A stretch of 64,000 nt of DNA from the NCBI GenBank assembly GCA_030653035.1, contig JAUSAB010000072.1, positions 23,099 through 87,098 of the forward strand, given 5' to 3'. Shown here piece after piece: positions 27,009 to 36,647 of the stretch (its first letter is position 1; each line of letters starts with the position of its first letter). The notes below the pieces were generated by a model that saw nothing but the letters and a program-made list of their open reading frames with translations, was not told the DNA's origin and ran no database searches. Source of the stretch: Desulfocapsaceae bacterium (GTDB lineage Bacteria > Desulfobacterota > Desulfobulbia > Desulfobulbales > Desulfocapsaceae). Made by a program: the position numbers and the translations under genes.

Positions 27009-27341
27009 ATGTCTGCTGATCCAAATAAATTTGCTATTTTTGTAAATTCTGCTCAAAATATGCGACACGTCGTTGGTATTGCCAATGCTGCTGAAAAAGC
27101 TGGGAAAAAACCAATGGTTTTCTTTACCTATAAAGCAATTCATCTCACTAAAGATCCTCGTTTTAAAGCTTTGGCAGAAATGTGCGGTGAAGAAAATATA
27201 GCTATCTGTGCCGATAGTTATACCTGTGAAGGATATGATTCCGTTGCTGATATTCCTGCAGGATTATCAGTTAAACAAATGAGAACTCAAGCTTTTCATG
27301 GCGCTCAGCTTGAAGAGTGCGGCAATTATATTGTTTTATAA
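27009..27341 (+). CDS. DsrE-family protein
   Basis: 110 residues. FAIFVNSAQNMRHVVGIANAAEKAGKKPMVFFTYKAI fits the DsrE/DsrF-like fold, with several Cys residues (MCGEENIAICADSYTCEGYD) that could carry sulfur. The start follows GGAGG. It probably exchanges sulfane sulfur with the neighbouring TusA. The match is to the fold; the exact subfamily (DsrE2 or DsrE3) is not settled. Confidence 0.78.
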   Translation: MSADPNKFAIFVNSAQNMRHVVGIANAAEKAGKKPMVFFTYKAIHLTKDPRFKALAEMCGEENIAICADSYTCEGYDSVADIPAGLSVKQMRTQAFHGAQLEECGNYIVL

Positions 27342-27352
27342 GGAGTAAAAAA

Positions 27353-27712
27353 ATGGAAACATTAAAAGTATATTTTCTAATAGCTAATCGTATGTACGGT
27401 GACGGTGTTCGCTCTGGTTTAGGATTGGCTGTTGAAAATCATTATGCCTTTCCAGTTATTATGAAAGGAGAGTTTCCTCCTTTTTCTAAGTATATGAGCG
27501 ATAATATTGCTTGGGTTAAGGATATGGAAGGACAGGTTTATTCCTGTGGCGCACCTGCTCCTGATAATTGTGTGGATGAAGAGGGAGATAAACTTATTGC
27601 CGAAATTTCTTTGGAAGAGTTGGGAGAGGCCATGCGGGATGCTGATTATATTATTCCTTATGGTCTTCCTAAACAAACCAATGAACCACCACCTTCTTGT
27701 TCTGCTGCATAA
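27353..27712 (+). CDS. Conserved small protein of the sulfur cluster, DsrE-like
   Basis: 119 residues. The start LKVYFLIANRMYGDGVRSGLGLAVEN and the later YSCGAPAPDNCVDEEGDKLI suggest a DsrE-like fold with a Cys pair; the C-terminus PPPSCSAA carries another Cys. Shine-Dalgarno AAGGAG. It corresponds by position to one of the two conserved hypothetical genes in YTD clusters. Confidence 0.6.
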   Translation: METLKVYFLIANRMYGDGVRSGLGLAVENHYAFPVIMKGEFPPFSKYMSDNIAWVKDMEGQVYSCGAPAPDNCVDEEGDKLIAEISLEELGEAMRDADYIIPYGLPKQTNEPPPSCSAA

Positions 27713-27729
27713 TTAAAGGAGTATATATA

Positions 27730-27903
27730 ATGAAAATTTTACAAGTGTATCGTTCAGAGCCAAATAGCGATATAAAAACACTGGTTGGAATATTAAACAG
27801 AGACCGTGATGCAGATGAATTCTATCTGAATGTTGAAAATCCAGACTATGATTTGTTAGTTTCTAAAATAATTGCTGCTGATAAGACTGTTTGTTGGTGG
27901 TAA
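27730..27903 (+). CDS. 57-residue protein of the sulfur cluster, C-terminal CWW
   Basis: MKILQVYRSEPNSDIKTLVG begins the protein and KIIAADKTVCWW ends it. The Cys next to the C-terminus recalls DsrH/TusB proteins, which end in a conserved Cys-Trp, but it is shorter. AAAGGAG precedes the ATG. Likely the second conserved hypothetical gene of the YTD set. Function inferred from context only. Confidence 0.6.
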   Translation: MKILQVYRSEPNSDIKTLVGILNRDRDADEFYLNVENPDYDLLVSKIIAADKTVCWW

Positions 27904-27930
27904 TTTTAGAAAAATTTTTTAGAGGTTGAT

Positions 27931-27973
27931 AAAAAAAACCTGTATTTTATAAATAAGATACAGGTTTTTTTTT
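27931..27973. terminator. Bidirectional intrinsic terminator
   Basis: The stem AACCTGTAT (27937-27945) pairs with ATACAGGTT (27958-27966), with an A-run before and T-run after. It ends the sulfur operon and the convergent serine hydrolase gene. Confidence 0.85.
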
Positions 27974-27977
27974 ATCC

Positions 27978-29084
27978 TTAAAGGGAACACAAGCAACGCA
28001 TAACTGTATTATGAAAAAAAGGTCTAAATTTTTTAATTAACTCATTTTTTTTACTCGGATGTACCCTGTTTGTTAACAAAACAACAAGAAGTTCCTTTTG
28101 CGGATCTATCCAAAAAGATGTCCCGGTAAACCCAAGATGACCAAAACTTGATGCTGAAAAAAACTGGCCACTACTTGATCCCGTTACAGATGGTGTATCA
28201 AAACCAGATGTCCAACCAAATCTTCCCTCTTTTGTTACAGCCTTTCTTAAGTTTTCGTTTCCATAAGATGGATGATTACTTCTTCCTTTAACCTGGGAAA
28301 GTAAATGTTCACACCATTGAACAACACCTTCTATTGTCCCAAAAAGACCAGCATGACCTGCTACTCCACCCATTGCTCGACAATTATCATCATGAACCAT
28401 GCCTGAAAGCATTTTCCCTGTCCATGGACATTTCTCGGTTGCAGCATAAAAATATTCTCGTTTTTCTTTTTGTGCAAAAACAAGTTTGTTTTGTAAAAGA
28501 AGAGGTTTGTATATTTTTTCTTTTACATATTCATCAAGACTTTTCCCTGATATTTTTTCAATAATAAAACCTAATAATATAAAACCTAAATCACTATATA
28601 CAACATCTGTTCCTGGCATATATATTAATTTTTCTTGTAATATCCAGGTAAATAATAATTTTCTTTTTTCAATATCTGTCTGTTTTAATAATTGGTTATA
28701 ATATTCATTATGAGCAGGTAATCCTGAACAATGTGACATTAAATTTTTTATTGTTATTTGAGATTTATCTTTTGGAATTTCATCTTGAAAAATTTTAGCC
28801 AGATTTAAATTCCATGATATTTTTTTTTCTTCCATTAAAGACAATAAAGCTGGAATTGTAGTTAATACTTTTGTTAATGAAGCGAGATCAAAAAAAGTAT
28901 CTTTAGTAAGTTTAATCGTCTCTGGATAAGTTTGAGCTAAACCATAATAATATATGTTTCTATCATAATTATTTCCATTCCATAAAGAAATTCCTATTGC
29001 TGCCCCTGGAAACACTTTTTTATCTAATGCATATGAAAAAATTGTATAAAGTCTTTGACTTAAACTGTTTTTTTTAATAAACAT
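27978..29084 (-). CDS. Beta-lactamase-fold serine hydrolase
   Basis: 368 residues; beta-lactamase/transpeptidase-like family (class C fold). The catalytic SxxK is in FDLASLTKVLTTIPAL, the Tyr motif is VVYSDLGFILLG (YSD in place of YxN), and FGHLGFTGTSFWIDP provides the HxG-type third motif. No signal peptide is evident, so it is probably a cytoplasmic esterase or peptidase, not a resistance enzyme. Very AT-rich, like the following dnaN. Confidence 0.8.
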   Translation of the reverse strand: MFIKKNSLSQRLYTIFSYALDKKVFPGAAIGISLWNGNNYDRNIYYYGLAQTYPETIKLTKDTFFDLASLTKVLTTIPALLSLMEEKKISWNLNLAKIFQDEIPKDKSQITIKNLMSHCSGLPAHNEYYNQLLKQTDIEKRKLLFTWILQEKLIYMPGTDVVYSDLGFILLGFIIEKISGKSLDEYVKEKIYKPLLLQNKLVFAQKEKREYFYAATEKCPWTGKMLSGMVHDDNCRAMGGVAGHAGLFGTIEGVVQWCEHLLSQVKGRSNHPSYGNENLRKAVTKEGRFGWTSGFDTPSVTGSSSGQFFSASSFGHLGFTGTSFWIDPQKELLVVLLTNRVHPSKKNELIKKFRPFFHNTVMRCLCSL

Positions 29085-29198
29085 CACGTTGTTTTTTTTT
29101 TATTTTTATTGTATATTTTTATTGTTTAAACTATCTTTAAAAAGATAAATAAATCAAATTGTTATTTTCGTTTTTAATAGTTTTTTAACACTCTAAAG

Positions 29199-29236
29199 TT
29201 AACAGTTTATTAAAAATTCACTTAATAAACTGTTAA
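29199..29236. repeat. Inverted repeat upstream of dnaN (15-base arms)
   Basis: TTAACAGTTTATTAA (29199-29213) and TTAATAAACTGTTAA (29222-29236) are exact reverse complements with an 8-base centre, in the divergent intergenic region. Confidence 0.7.
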
Positions 29237-29248
29237 AAACTTTTAATA

Positions 29249-29304
29249 AATATAAAAGTAGAAATAATACACAATTAAATGTGTATTATTTCTACTTTTA
29301 TATT
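29249..29304. repeat. Inverted repeat upstream of dnaN (25-base arms)
   Basis: The arms 29249-29273 (AATATAAAAGTAGAAATAAT...) and 29280-29304 are exact reverse complements with a 6-base loop. It sits 77 bases before dnaN. Because the flanking genes diverge, a terminator is not expected here. No DnaA boxes are visible nearby. Confidence 0.75.
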
Positions 29305-29381
29305 CAAAACTTACATTATTAAGAAACAAAGAAACTCTCTTAATAACAATAATAAAAGTAAACAATAATAAAGGTTTTTAA

Positions 29382-30512
29382 ATGGCACTTAATTGTAATA
29401 TTGCAAAAAATATTTTTCTTGATGCATTGAATGCAATTCAAAATATAACCAATAAAAAAGGTACATTGGCTATTATTTCAAATATTCTTATAGAAACAGA
29501 TAATAATAATATATTCCTCACAGCTACTGATCTTGAGGTTGGTCTTAAAATTAAAATTCCTGCTGAAATAAAAGAAATTGGTAGTTTAACTCTTCCGAGT
29601 AAAAAAATATTTGAAATAGTTAGAGAATCTGGTTCTGATTTAATTTCAATTGAGGAAACTAAAAATAGTTGGGTTATTATTAATGCCGGACTAAGTACTT
29701 ACAATCTTGCTGGAATGCCCAGTGATGAATTTCCTGAATTTCCTGAATTTAATGAAGAAACATTTATATCCTTTGATGCTCATGTATTTTCAGAACTTAT
29801 CGATAAAATTATTTATTCCATAGCTTCTGAACAAGAAAATAATTATTTATTAACCTGTGTTCTTTTTGAAAAAGAAAAACGAGATAATAAATCCTATATA
29901 CGAATGATTTCATCTGATGGTCATCGTTTATCAATTATGGAAAAAGATGTTACTACAGATGTAGATAATCTTAATATTAATGCAATGACCCTTATTCCAA
30001 AAAAAGGAATTCAGGAAATTAAAAAATTTTGTGAAAATCGTGATAATGTACTTATTTCTTTTGAAGAAAAACAACTTGTAATAAAAGATGAAAATGCCAT
30101 TATGGTTATTCGTCTCAAACAAGGAGAATTTCCTCCATACAGAGCTATTATTAATGCTGTACAACTGCAAAATAAAATTAAAATTAACAGGGTACCTTTT
30201 TTAGAATCTTTAAAACGTATAAATTTATTTACAGAAGATATTTTTCATACCATTCAATTAGAGATAAGAGATGATAAAATGATATTATCATCACAAAATG
30301 CCAGTATAGGTAATGCAAAAGATGAACAACCAATAATTTATAATGGTGAACCCCTAATTCTTGGTTTTAATTGTCGTTTTTTTATAGAAACCCTGCAAGT
30401 TATGGAATGCGATACTGTAGATGCCTATATAAATTCAAATAATAGTCCATGTCTTTTAAAATCAGATTTCGATGAAGGATTTTTAAGTATTATTATGCCA
30501 ATACAACTTTAA
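29382..30512 (+). CDS. dnaN: DNA polymerase III beta sliding clamp
   Basis: Ring-shaped processivity clamp, 376 residues, the normal length for three clamp domains. Recognisable parts are KKGTLAIISNILIETDNN (domain 1), RMISSDGHRLSIMEKDV (the SSDGHRL motif) and the C-terminal IIMPIQL that closes the clamp. AAAGG precedes the ATG. dnaA is not next to it. Codon use is extremely AT-rich compared with genes at either end of the window. Followed by gyrB. Confidence 0.95.
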   Translation: MALNCNIAKNIFLDALNAIQNITNKKGTLAIISNILIETDNNNIFLTATDLEVGLKIKIPAEIKEIGSLTLPSKKIFEIVRESGSDLISIEETKNSWVIINAGLSTYNLAGMPSDEFPEFPEFNEETFISFDAHVFSELIDKIIYSIASEQENNYLLTCVLFEKEKRDNKSYIRMISSDGHRLSIMEKDVTTDVDNLNINAMTLIPKKGIQEIKKFCENRDNVLISFEEKQLVIKDENAIMVIRLKQGEFPPYRAIINAVQLQNKIKINRVPFLESLKRINLFTEDIFHTIQLEIRDDKMILSSQNASIGNAKDEQPIIYNGEPLILGFNCRFFIETLQVMECDTVDAYINSNNSPCLLKSDFDEGFLSIIMPIQL

Positions 30513-30541
30513 TAAAAGTAATATAATATATTGTTAATATT

Positions 30542-30580
30542 AAAAATATCCATTCATACTTCATGAATGGATATTTTTAT
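30542..30580 (+). terminator. Hairpin with T-run after dnaN
   Basis: A 16-base perfect stem, AAAAATATCCATTCAT (30542-30557) with its reverse complement (30563-30578), loop ACTTC, ending in T's. It could terminate or attenuate dnaN transcription before gyrB. Confidence 0.65.
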
Positions 30581-30605
30581 TTTAATTAAAAAAAGGATAA
30601 AAAGA

Positions 30606-33020
30606 GTGACAGAAGAAAACAAGGCATATGGGGCAGAACAGATAAAAGTTTTGGATGGTTTAGAAGCTGTTCGCAAAAGACCCTCAATGTATATTGGTAA
30701 TACTGCAGAATCAGGACTTCATCACCTTATATGGGAGGTAGTTGATAACAGCATAGACGAAGCCCTGGCAGGTTATTGCACCAAAATTCATGTAATAATC
30801 CATGAAGATAATTCAATATCAGTTGAAGATGATGGACGGGGAATACCCGTTGACATGCACCCAACTGAGAAAATATCGGCCTTGGAATTGGTTATGACTA
30901 CACTCCATGCTGGAGGAAAATTTGATCATTCTTCTTATAAGGTTTCAGGTGGACTTCATGGAGTAGGTGTTTCTGTTGTAAATGCCCTTTCTATAAAAGC
31001 CAGTGCTGAAATAAAACGTAATGGTAAAATTTATAGGCAGTCTTACCAATATGGAGAAAAAGTTGGTGAATTGGAAATAATAGGTGAAAGTACAACAACA
31101 GGAACTCGCATCACTTTTAAACCAGATCCTGAAATATTCAGCGAAACAACAATATATAATTATGAAACTATTAATAATAGACTCCGAGAATTGGCTTATC
31201 TTAATAAAGAAATTCATATTTATATAAAAGATGAAAGATCAGGCGCTGAGGATACCTTCTATGCAGAAGGAGGTATAAAATCTTATGTTGAATATCTAAA
31301 TAGAAAAAGAACTCCAATTACTCCAGAACCTATCTTTATTTTTGGTGAAAAAGATATGGTCCAGGTTGAAATAGCCTTTCAATATTTTGATGGTTACACC
31401 GAAAGACTTTTTTCTTTTGTAAATAATATCAATACAAGAGAAGGTGGAAGTCATGTGGTAGGATTTCGGGCAGCTCTTACTAAATGTATCAATCGTTATG
31501 CCAGTGATGATATTATTCCCAAAAATTTAAAAGAAAAAATGAGTGGGGATGATATGCGGGAAGGTCTTACCTGTGTTATCTCTGTTCGTGTACCTGATCC
31601 TCAATTTGAAGGACAAACAAAAACAAAACTGGGAAATTCCGAGGTAAAATCTATTGTTGAATCTGTGTGTTCAGAAAAATTAACTATCTATCTTGAACAA
31701 AATCCACAAGAAGCCAAAAAAATTCTCATTAAGGTAGTTGAGGCTGCAAGGGCTAGAGAAGCAGCTAAGCGGGCCCGAGATCTTTCACGGAAAAAAGGAT
31801 CAACGAGTCTGCTAATGGCTGGTAAATTGGCAGAATGTCAGGAAAAAGATCCAAGTAAACGAGAAATTTTTATTGTTGAGGGTGATTCTGCAGGTGGATC
31901 AGCAAAACAGGGAAGGGATAGATCTATCCAAGCTATTCTTCCTTTGCGCGGTAAAATTATGAATGTGGAGAAGGCACGATTTGACCAGATACTGGGTAGT
32001 GAAGAAATAAAAAATCTTATTGGAGCATTGGGCTGTGGTATTGGAAAAGATGAATTTGATGTTGAAAAATTACGCTACCATAAAGTGATAATTATGACCG
32101 ATGCGGATGTGGATGGTGCTCATATCCGAACCCTTCTCCTTACCTTTTTTTATAGGCAAATGCTGCCTCTTGTTGAAGGTGGTTTTGTTTATATAGGTCA
32201 ACCACCTTTGTATAGACTTGGTAGAGGAAAAAAAGAAAAATATTTTTTAGAAGATAAAGAATTAAATGATCATCTTTTTAATGAAGCTAGCCAAATAATA
32301 GAGATTAAAACAGAAGGAACGGAAGATATATTACTTTCCGGGGATATCCTTGTGGAAAAATTAAGAAAACTTTCTTTTTATAAACAAATTGTTTCTTATC
32401 TTGATAGGATGAATATATGGGAAGATATGCTTTATTTTCTTCTTGAAAATGATGTGCATTCGGCAGATCAATTTACTGATGAAACATTTTTAAAAGGACT
32501 TATTGCTCAGCTTTCCAGTGAAAAACTAACCATTGGTCCCATTCGATTCTGTCGATGGCGACCAACTTGTTATGAGGTTGATATTTCTATAAAAGGAAAG
32601 GCCCATATTATAACAACATTAGGACCTGGTATTCCCCTTATTCATGAGTATAGAAATGCAATTGAGCTTTTTCCATCTATTCGTGCATATTTAAAAGGAA
32701 TTTTTACCATTGTAAAGAAATCCACCAGCGGTCAGGATAAAGGTATTCAAGTTAACGACTGGAGTGAAATGATACAAATGGTTCGAAGTGAAACCTTTAA
32801 AGGAAGTCATCTTCAGCGTTATAAAGGTCTTGGAGAAATGAATCCTGAGCAACTTTGGGATACTACAATGAATCCTGAAAATAGAGTTCTTGTACAGGTA
32901 ACTATCAATGATGCTGAACAGGCTGATGATATGTTCACTACCCTTATGGGAGATAAAGTAGAACCGAGAAGAGAATTTATCCAGAATCATGCCTTAGAGG
33001 TAACTTCTCTGGATATTTAA
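30606..33020 (+). CDS. gyrB: DNA gyrase subunit B
   Basis: ATPase subunit of gyrase, 804 residues. ATP site motifs: EVVDNSIDEALAGYC, VEDDGRGIPVDMH and GGLHGVGVSVVNAL. TOPRIM domain: IFIVEGDSAGGSAKQGRDR, PLRGKIMNVEKA and MTDADVDGAHIRTLLLTFFYR. The insert typical of Gram-negative GyrB is present after the TOPRIM. I choose GTG 30606 (VTEENKAYGAEQIKVLDGLE), which has AAAAGGAT upstream; an upstream ATG at 30567 lies in the hairpin. Confidence 0.95.
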   Translation: MTEENKAYGAEQIKVLDGLEAVRKRPSMYIGNTAESGLHHLIWEVVDNSIDEALAGYCTKIHVIIHEDNSISVEDDGRGIPVDMHPTEKISALELVMTTLHAGGKFDHSSYKVSGGLHGVGVSVVNALSIKASAEIKRNGKIYRQSYQYGEKVGELEIIGESTTTGTRITFKPDPEIFSETTIYNYETINNRLRELAYLNKEIHIYIKDERSGAEDTFYAEGGIKSYVEYLNRKRTPITPEPIFIFGEKDMVQVEIAFQYFDGYTERLFSFVNNINTREGGSHVVGFRAALTKCINRYASDDIIPKNLKEKMSGDDMREGLTCVISVRVPDPQFEGQTKTKLGNSEVKSIVESVCSEKLTIYLEQNPQEAKKILIKVVEAARAREAAKRARDLSRKKGSTSLLMAGKLAECQEKDPSKREIFIVEGDSAGGSAKQGRDRSIQAILPLRGKIMNVEKARFDQILGSEEIKNLIGALGCGIGKDEFDVEKLRYHKVIIMTDADVDGAHIRTLLLTFFYRQMLPLVEGGFVYIGQPPLYRLGRGKKEKYFLEDKELNDHLFNEASQIIEIKTEGTEDILLSGDILVEKLRKLSFYKQIVSYLDRMNIWEDMLYFLLENDVHSADQFTDETFLKGLIAQLSSEKLTIGPIRFCRWRPTCYEVDISIKGKAHIITTLGPGIPLIHEYRNAIELFPSIRAYLKGIFTIVKKSTSGQDKGIQVNDWSEMIQMVRSETFKGSHLQRYKGLGEMNPEQLWDTTMNPENRVLVQVTINDAEQADDMFTTLMGDKVEPRREFIQNHALEVTSLDI

Positions 33021-33131
33021 GGTTTTTATTTTTTTGTAAATAATTATAAATTGTAATTATTTATCATGATAATAATAAATAAAATTCACCTTTTTTGTGA
33101 ATCTTTCATTTTTTAATAAATAGAGTTTTTT

Positions 33132-35621
33132 ATGACTACGGAAAATAACCAAGAAAAACAACCGACCATATCCATAGAGAAGGAACTGCAAAAATCCTAT
33201 CTTGATTATGCCATGAGTGTAATTATTGGTCGGGCCCTTCCTGATATACGGGATGGTCTTAAGCCTGTGCATCGTCGTGCCCTTTTTGCCATGCGGGAAC
33301 TTGGTGTTTTTTATAACAGGCCGTATGTAAAATCGGCGCGTATAGTCGGTGATGTCATTGGTAAATATCATCCTCATGGTGATACTGCTGCTTATGATAC
33401 TATTGTCCGTATGGCTCAAAATTTTTCCATGCGCTATCCGTTGGTCGATGGTCAAGGTAACTTTGGTTCTATGGATGGTGATTCACCTGCTGCCATGCGT
33501 TATACTGAAGCCAGAATGACAAAAATAGATAGGGAGATCGTTGCTGATTTAGAAAAGGAAACGGTTGATTTTATCCCTACCTATGATAATTCCATGACAG
33601 AACCTTCGGTTATGCCCAGTAAAATACCTACGTTATTAATAAACGGTTCCTCTGGTATTGCTGTTGGTATGGCCACGAATATTCCCCCCCACAATTTAAC
33701 CGAGGTCATGAATGGATTAATTGCCTTGGTGGATAACCCTGATATTACAGTTCATGAATTGATTACCCATATAAGTGGGCCAGATTTCCCCACCGGGGCC
33801 CTTATATGTGGTTATTCAGGTATCAGAGAGGCTTATGAAACGGGCCGTGGTAGTGTCCTTATGCGCTCTGTGACCCATATTGAAAAGATGAAGGATGGGA
33901 AGCGAGAGGCTATAATTATCACCGAAATTCCCTATCAACAGAACAAGGCAACCCTTGTTGAAAAAATTGCCATTCTGGTAAAAGACAAAAAAATAAACTC
34001 TATTTCTGAAGTACGCGATGAATCAGACAGACATGGAATGCGCATTGTCTTGGAACTAAAAAAGGATGAAATAGCAGATATTGTTATTAATCAGCTTTAT
34101 AAAATGACACCGCTACAGCGATCTTTCGGTATTATTTTATTAGCCATTGTCAATAATAGACCAGAGGTTTTAAATCTTAAACAGATCTTGGAGCACTTCA
34201 TTCTCCATCGGAGAACCATTGTTTACAGACGAACAGCCTTTGAATTGAGCAAAGCCAAAGAGAGAGCCCATTTGTTGGAAGGGCTCAAGGTTGCCATTAC
34301 TAATCTTGATGATGTCGTTCAATTAATACGCGCTTCCAAAAATCCTGTTGAGGCCAAAGATGAACTTATCAGACGTTTTGAATTTTCAGAGATTCAAGCT
34401 CAATCCATCCTGGACATGCGACTGCAACGTCTTACTGGTCTGGAACGAGATAAAATTATAAGTGATTATAATGAAATAGTTATGGAAATAGAAAGACTTG
34501 TGAAAATTCTGGGTGATGAGTCACTGGTCATACAGATTATTCGTGATGAATTTCTTGAAATTAAAGAGACCTACGGAGATGACAGGCGAACGGAGATCAT
34601 TGATGCGGTTGATGAAATCCTGCTTGAAGATATGATTGTACCGGAAGATATGGCCGTTACCGTTACCCACTCCGGATATATTAAACGTAATCCTGTGTGC
34701 CTGTACCGTTCCCAGCATCGAGGGGGGAAGGGGGTTCGTGGTGTTACCAATATTGATGAGGATTTTGTCACCAATCTTTATGTTGCCTCTACCCTTGATA
34801 TCTTTCTCTTTTTTACCAATCACGGAAAAATATTTTGGCGGAAGGTTTATCAATTACCACTGGCGAGTCGTATAGCCAGAGGAAAGGCCATTGTAAATCT
34901 CCTTAATCTGGCTGAAGGGGAAAAGGTTGCGGCTATTCTGCCAATCCCCAACTTTGAAGATAAGGGTGAGGAAAAGACCATTCTGATGGTTACCCGATTT
35001 GGACGGGTGAAAAAAACGAGTCTTCAGGAATTTAGTAGACCTTTGAAGAAAGGGAAAAGGGCACTTACCATTAAAGAAGGAGATGAGATTATAGCTGCCC
35101 ATATCCTTAATGGTAATGATACTGTTCTGCTTATTTCATCCAAGGGCATATCTATCCGCTTTCATGAGTCTGATATTCGCACCATGGGGCGCACAGCCGC
35201 CGGCGTGAATGGAATTAATCTCGCAGAAGATGATTTTGTGGTTGGGGCTATTGTTATTTCATCTGAGACCTCTATTCTGACGGTTACAGAAAATGGTTAT
35301 GGGAAAAGAAGTCCAGTGGATGAGTATCGTGTACAGAGAAGGGGTGGAAAAGGAATCTTTGCGATCAAGGCAAGTGATCGTAATGGCTCAATAATTGGTG
35401 CCATGCAGGTAGATAATGAAAGCGAGGTGATCCTGATTGCTGATTCTGGAAAGATGATTCGGATGCCACTGGAAAATCTTCGAGTCATTGGCCGAACAAC
35501 CCAAGGGGTTCGGCTTATTAATCTGGAAGAGGGAGAAAAGGTCGTGGCTATGGATATAGTGGCCCGCGAAGAATCTGCAGAGGATGAAGAGTCAACAGAC
35601 GACGAATCCACCGATGAGTAA
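33132..35621 (+). CDS. gyrA: DNA gyrase subunit A
   Basis: DNA cleavage and wrapping subunit, 829 residues. Active-site Tyr124 lies in [13 protein letters not shown]. The quinolone pocket reads [13 protein letters not shown], with Thr at the E. coli Ser83 position (a natural state in some species) and Asp87 kept. The C-terminal beta-pinwheel has the GyrA-box [10 protein letters not shown] and [10 protein letters not shown]. The last residues are strongly acidic ([17 protein letters not shown]). gpsA starts inside its last codons. Base composition rises from AT-rich at the 5' end to mixed at the 3' end. Confidence 0.95.
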   Translation: MTTENNQEKQPTISIEKELQKSYLDYAMSVIIGRALPDIRDGLKPVHRRALFAMRELGVFYNRPYVKSARIVGDVIGKYHPHGDTAAYDTIVRMAQNFSMRYPLVDGQGNFGSMDGDSPAAMRYTEARMTKIDREIVADLEKETVDFIPTYDNSMTEPSVMPSKIPTLLINGSSGIAVGMATNIPPHNLTEVMNGLIALVDNPDITVHELITHISGPDFPTGALICGYSGIREAYETGRGSVLMRSVTHIEKMKDGKREAIIITEIPYQQNKATLVEKIAILVKDKKINSISEVRDESDRHGMRIVLELKKDEIADIVINQLYKMTPLQRSFGIILLAIVNNRPEVLNLKQILEHFILHRRTIVYRRTAFELSKAKERAHLLEGLKVAITNLDDVVQLIRASKNPVEAKDELIRRFEFSEIQAQSILDMRLQRLTGLERDKIISDYNEIVMEIERLVKILGDESLVIQIIRDEFLEIKETYGDDRRTEIIDAVDEILLEDMIVPEDMAVTVTHSGYIKRNPVCLYRSQHRGGKGVRGVTNIDEDFVTNLYVASTLDIFLFFTNHGKIFWRKVYQLPLASRIARGKAIVNLLNLAEGEKVAAILPIPNFEDKGEEKTILMVTRFGRVKKTSLQEFSRPLKKGKRALTIKEGDEIIAAHILNGNDTVLLISSKGISIRFHESDIRTMGRTAAGVNGINLAEDDFVVGAIVISSETSILTVTENGYGKRSPVDEYRVQRRGGKGIFAIKASDRNGSIIGAMQVDNESEVILIADSGKMIRMPLENLRVIGRTTQGVRLINLEEGEKVVAMDIVAREESAEDEESTDDESTDE

Positions 35622-36630
35622 CAAGGCAAAAATAGCAGTTATTGGGGCTGGTTCCTGGGGGACAGCTCTAGCGGGTGTTCTTTCTGAGAAGGGGTTAGCG
35701 ACTACTCTGTGGGGACACAATCCAGACCATATTGCTACCTTGAAACGTGATCGGGAAAACAAAAAATATCTTCCCGGATACCACTTTGTTCAATCATTGC
35801 AGATTACTTCTGATCTGGCTGTTGCTGTAAAGGATTGCGCTACGGTTTGTATGGTTGTTCCTTCTCATGGTTTTCGTCTGGTTTTTAAAGCTGTTTTCCC
35901 TTTTTTGGAAAAAGGGTGTCATGTTATTTCGGCAGTAAAAGGTATTGAAAATGAAACCCTTATGACCATGACTCAGGTTATGAGAGAAGTTATGGGGAAG
36001 GAAGCTCAAGAAAAAGAGATATCACTTGCTGTTCTTTCAGGGCCTTCTTTTGCTAAAGAGGTGGCCATGGGTATGCCAACGGCGGTTACTCTTGGTTGTT
36101 CCCAGATTGAAAAAGCTAAATATCTCCAGCATATTTTTGGAACAGAACGTTTTCGAGTGTATGCCAGTAATGATGTGATAGGGCTTGAGATAAGTGCGGC
36201 CTTGAAAAATATAGTAGCCATTGCCGCTGGAATCAGTGACGGTATTGGTTATGGGCTCAATAGCCGAGCCGCGCTTATTACCAGGGGGCTTGCAGAAATA
36301 AAAAGGCTCGGGGTCAAAATGGGTGCGGATCCCCGTACCTTTTTTGGATTAAGTGGTCTTGGGGATCTCGTCCTTACCTGCACCGGCGATCTGAGTCGTA
36401 ATCGAACGGTAGGGTTGAAGTTGGGACAAGGAAAAAACCTTTCTGTTATTCTTGACGAGATGGAAATGGTGGCAGAAGGGGTCAAAACAACCCGATCTGT
36501 TTATGATCTTGCCAGACGGCTTGAAGTTGATATGCCTATATTGGAACAGGTCTATCAGATATTATATAAAGATAAGGATTGTTCGGTTGCCGTAATGGAT
36601 CTCCTGACTAGAGAAATGCGACTTGAGTAA
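35614..36630 (+). CDS. gpsA: Glycerol-3-phosphate dehydrogenase, NAD(P)-dependent
   Basis: Makes sn-glycerol-3-phosphate for phospholipids; 338 residues. Rossmann motif [19 protein letters not shown], then [27 protein letters not shown] (catalytic Lys region), [14 protein letters not shown] and [15 protein letters not shown]. The ATG at 35614 overlaps the gyrA end by 8 bases, so the two are translationally coupled, an unusual pairing of functions. Confidence 0.93.
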   Translation: MSNKAKIAVIGAGSWGTALAGVLSEKGLATTLWGHNPDHIATLKRDRENKKYLPGYHFVQSLQITSDLAVAVKDCATVCMVVPSHGFRLVFKAVFPFLEKGCHVISAVKGIENETLMTMTQVMREVMGKEAQEKEISLAVLSGPSFAKEVAMGMPTAVTLGCSQIEKAKYLQHIFGTERFRVYASNDVIGLEISAALKNIVAIAAGISDGIGYGLNSRAALITRGLAEIKRLGVKMGADPRTFFGLSGLGDLVLTCTGDLSRNRTVGLKLGQGKNLSVILDEMEMVAEGVKTTRSVYDLARRLEVDMPILEQVYQILYKDKDCSVAVMDLLTREMRLE

Positions 36631-36647
36631 TACAGGCTCAAATGTCC

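Noticed and set aside
27978..29084. Antibiotic-resistance beta-lactamase
   Set aside because: The fold is beta-lactamase-like, but no signal peptide is present and the YSD motif fits esterase/peptidase members; resistance is not supported.
29088..29381. Chromosomal origin (oriC) upstream of dnaN
   Set aside because: dnaA is not adjacent and no DnaA box (TTATCCACA-like) is visible; palindromes alone are not enough.
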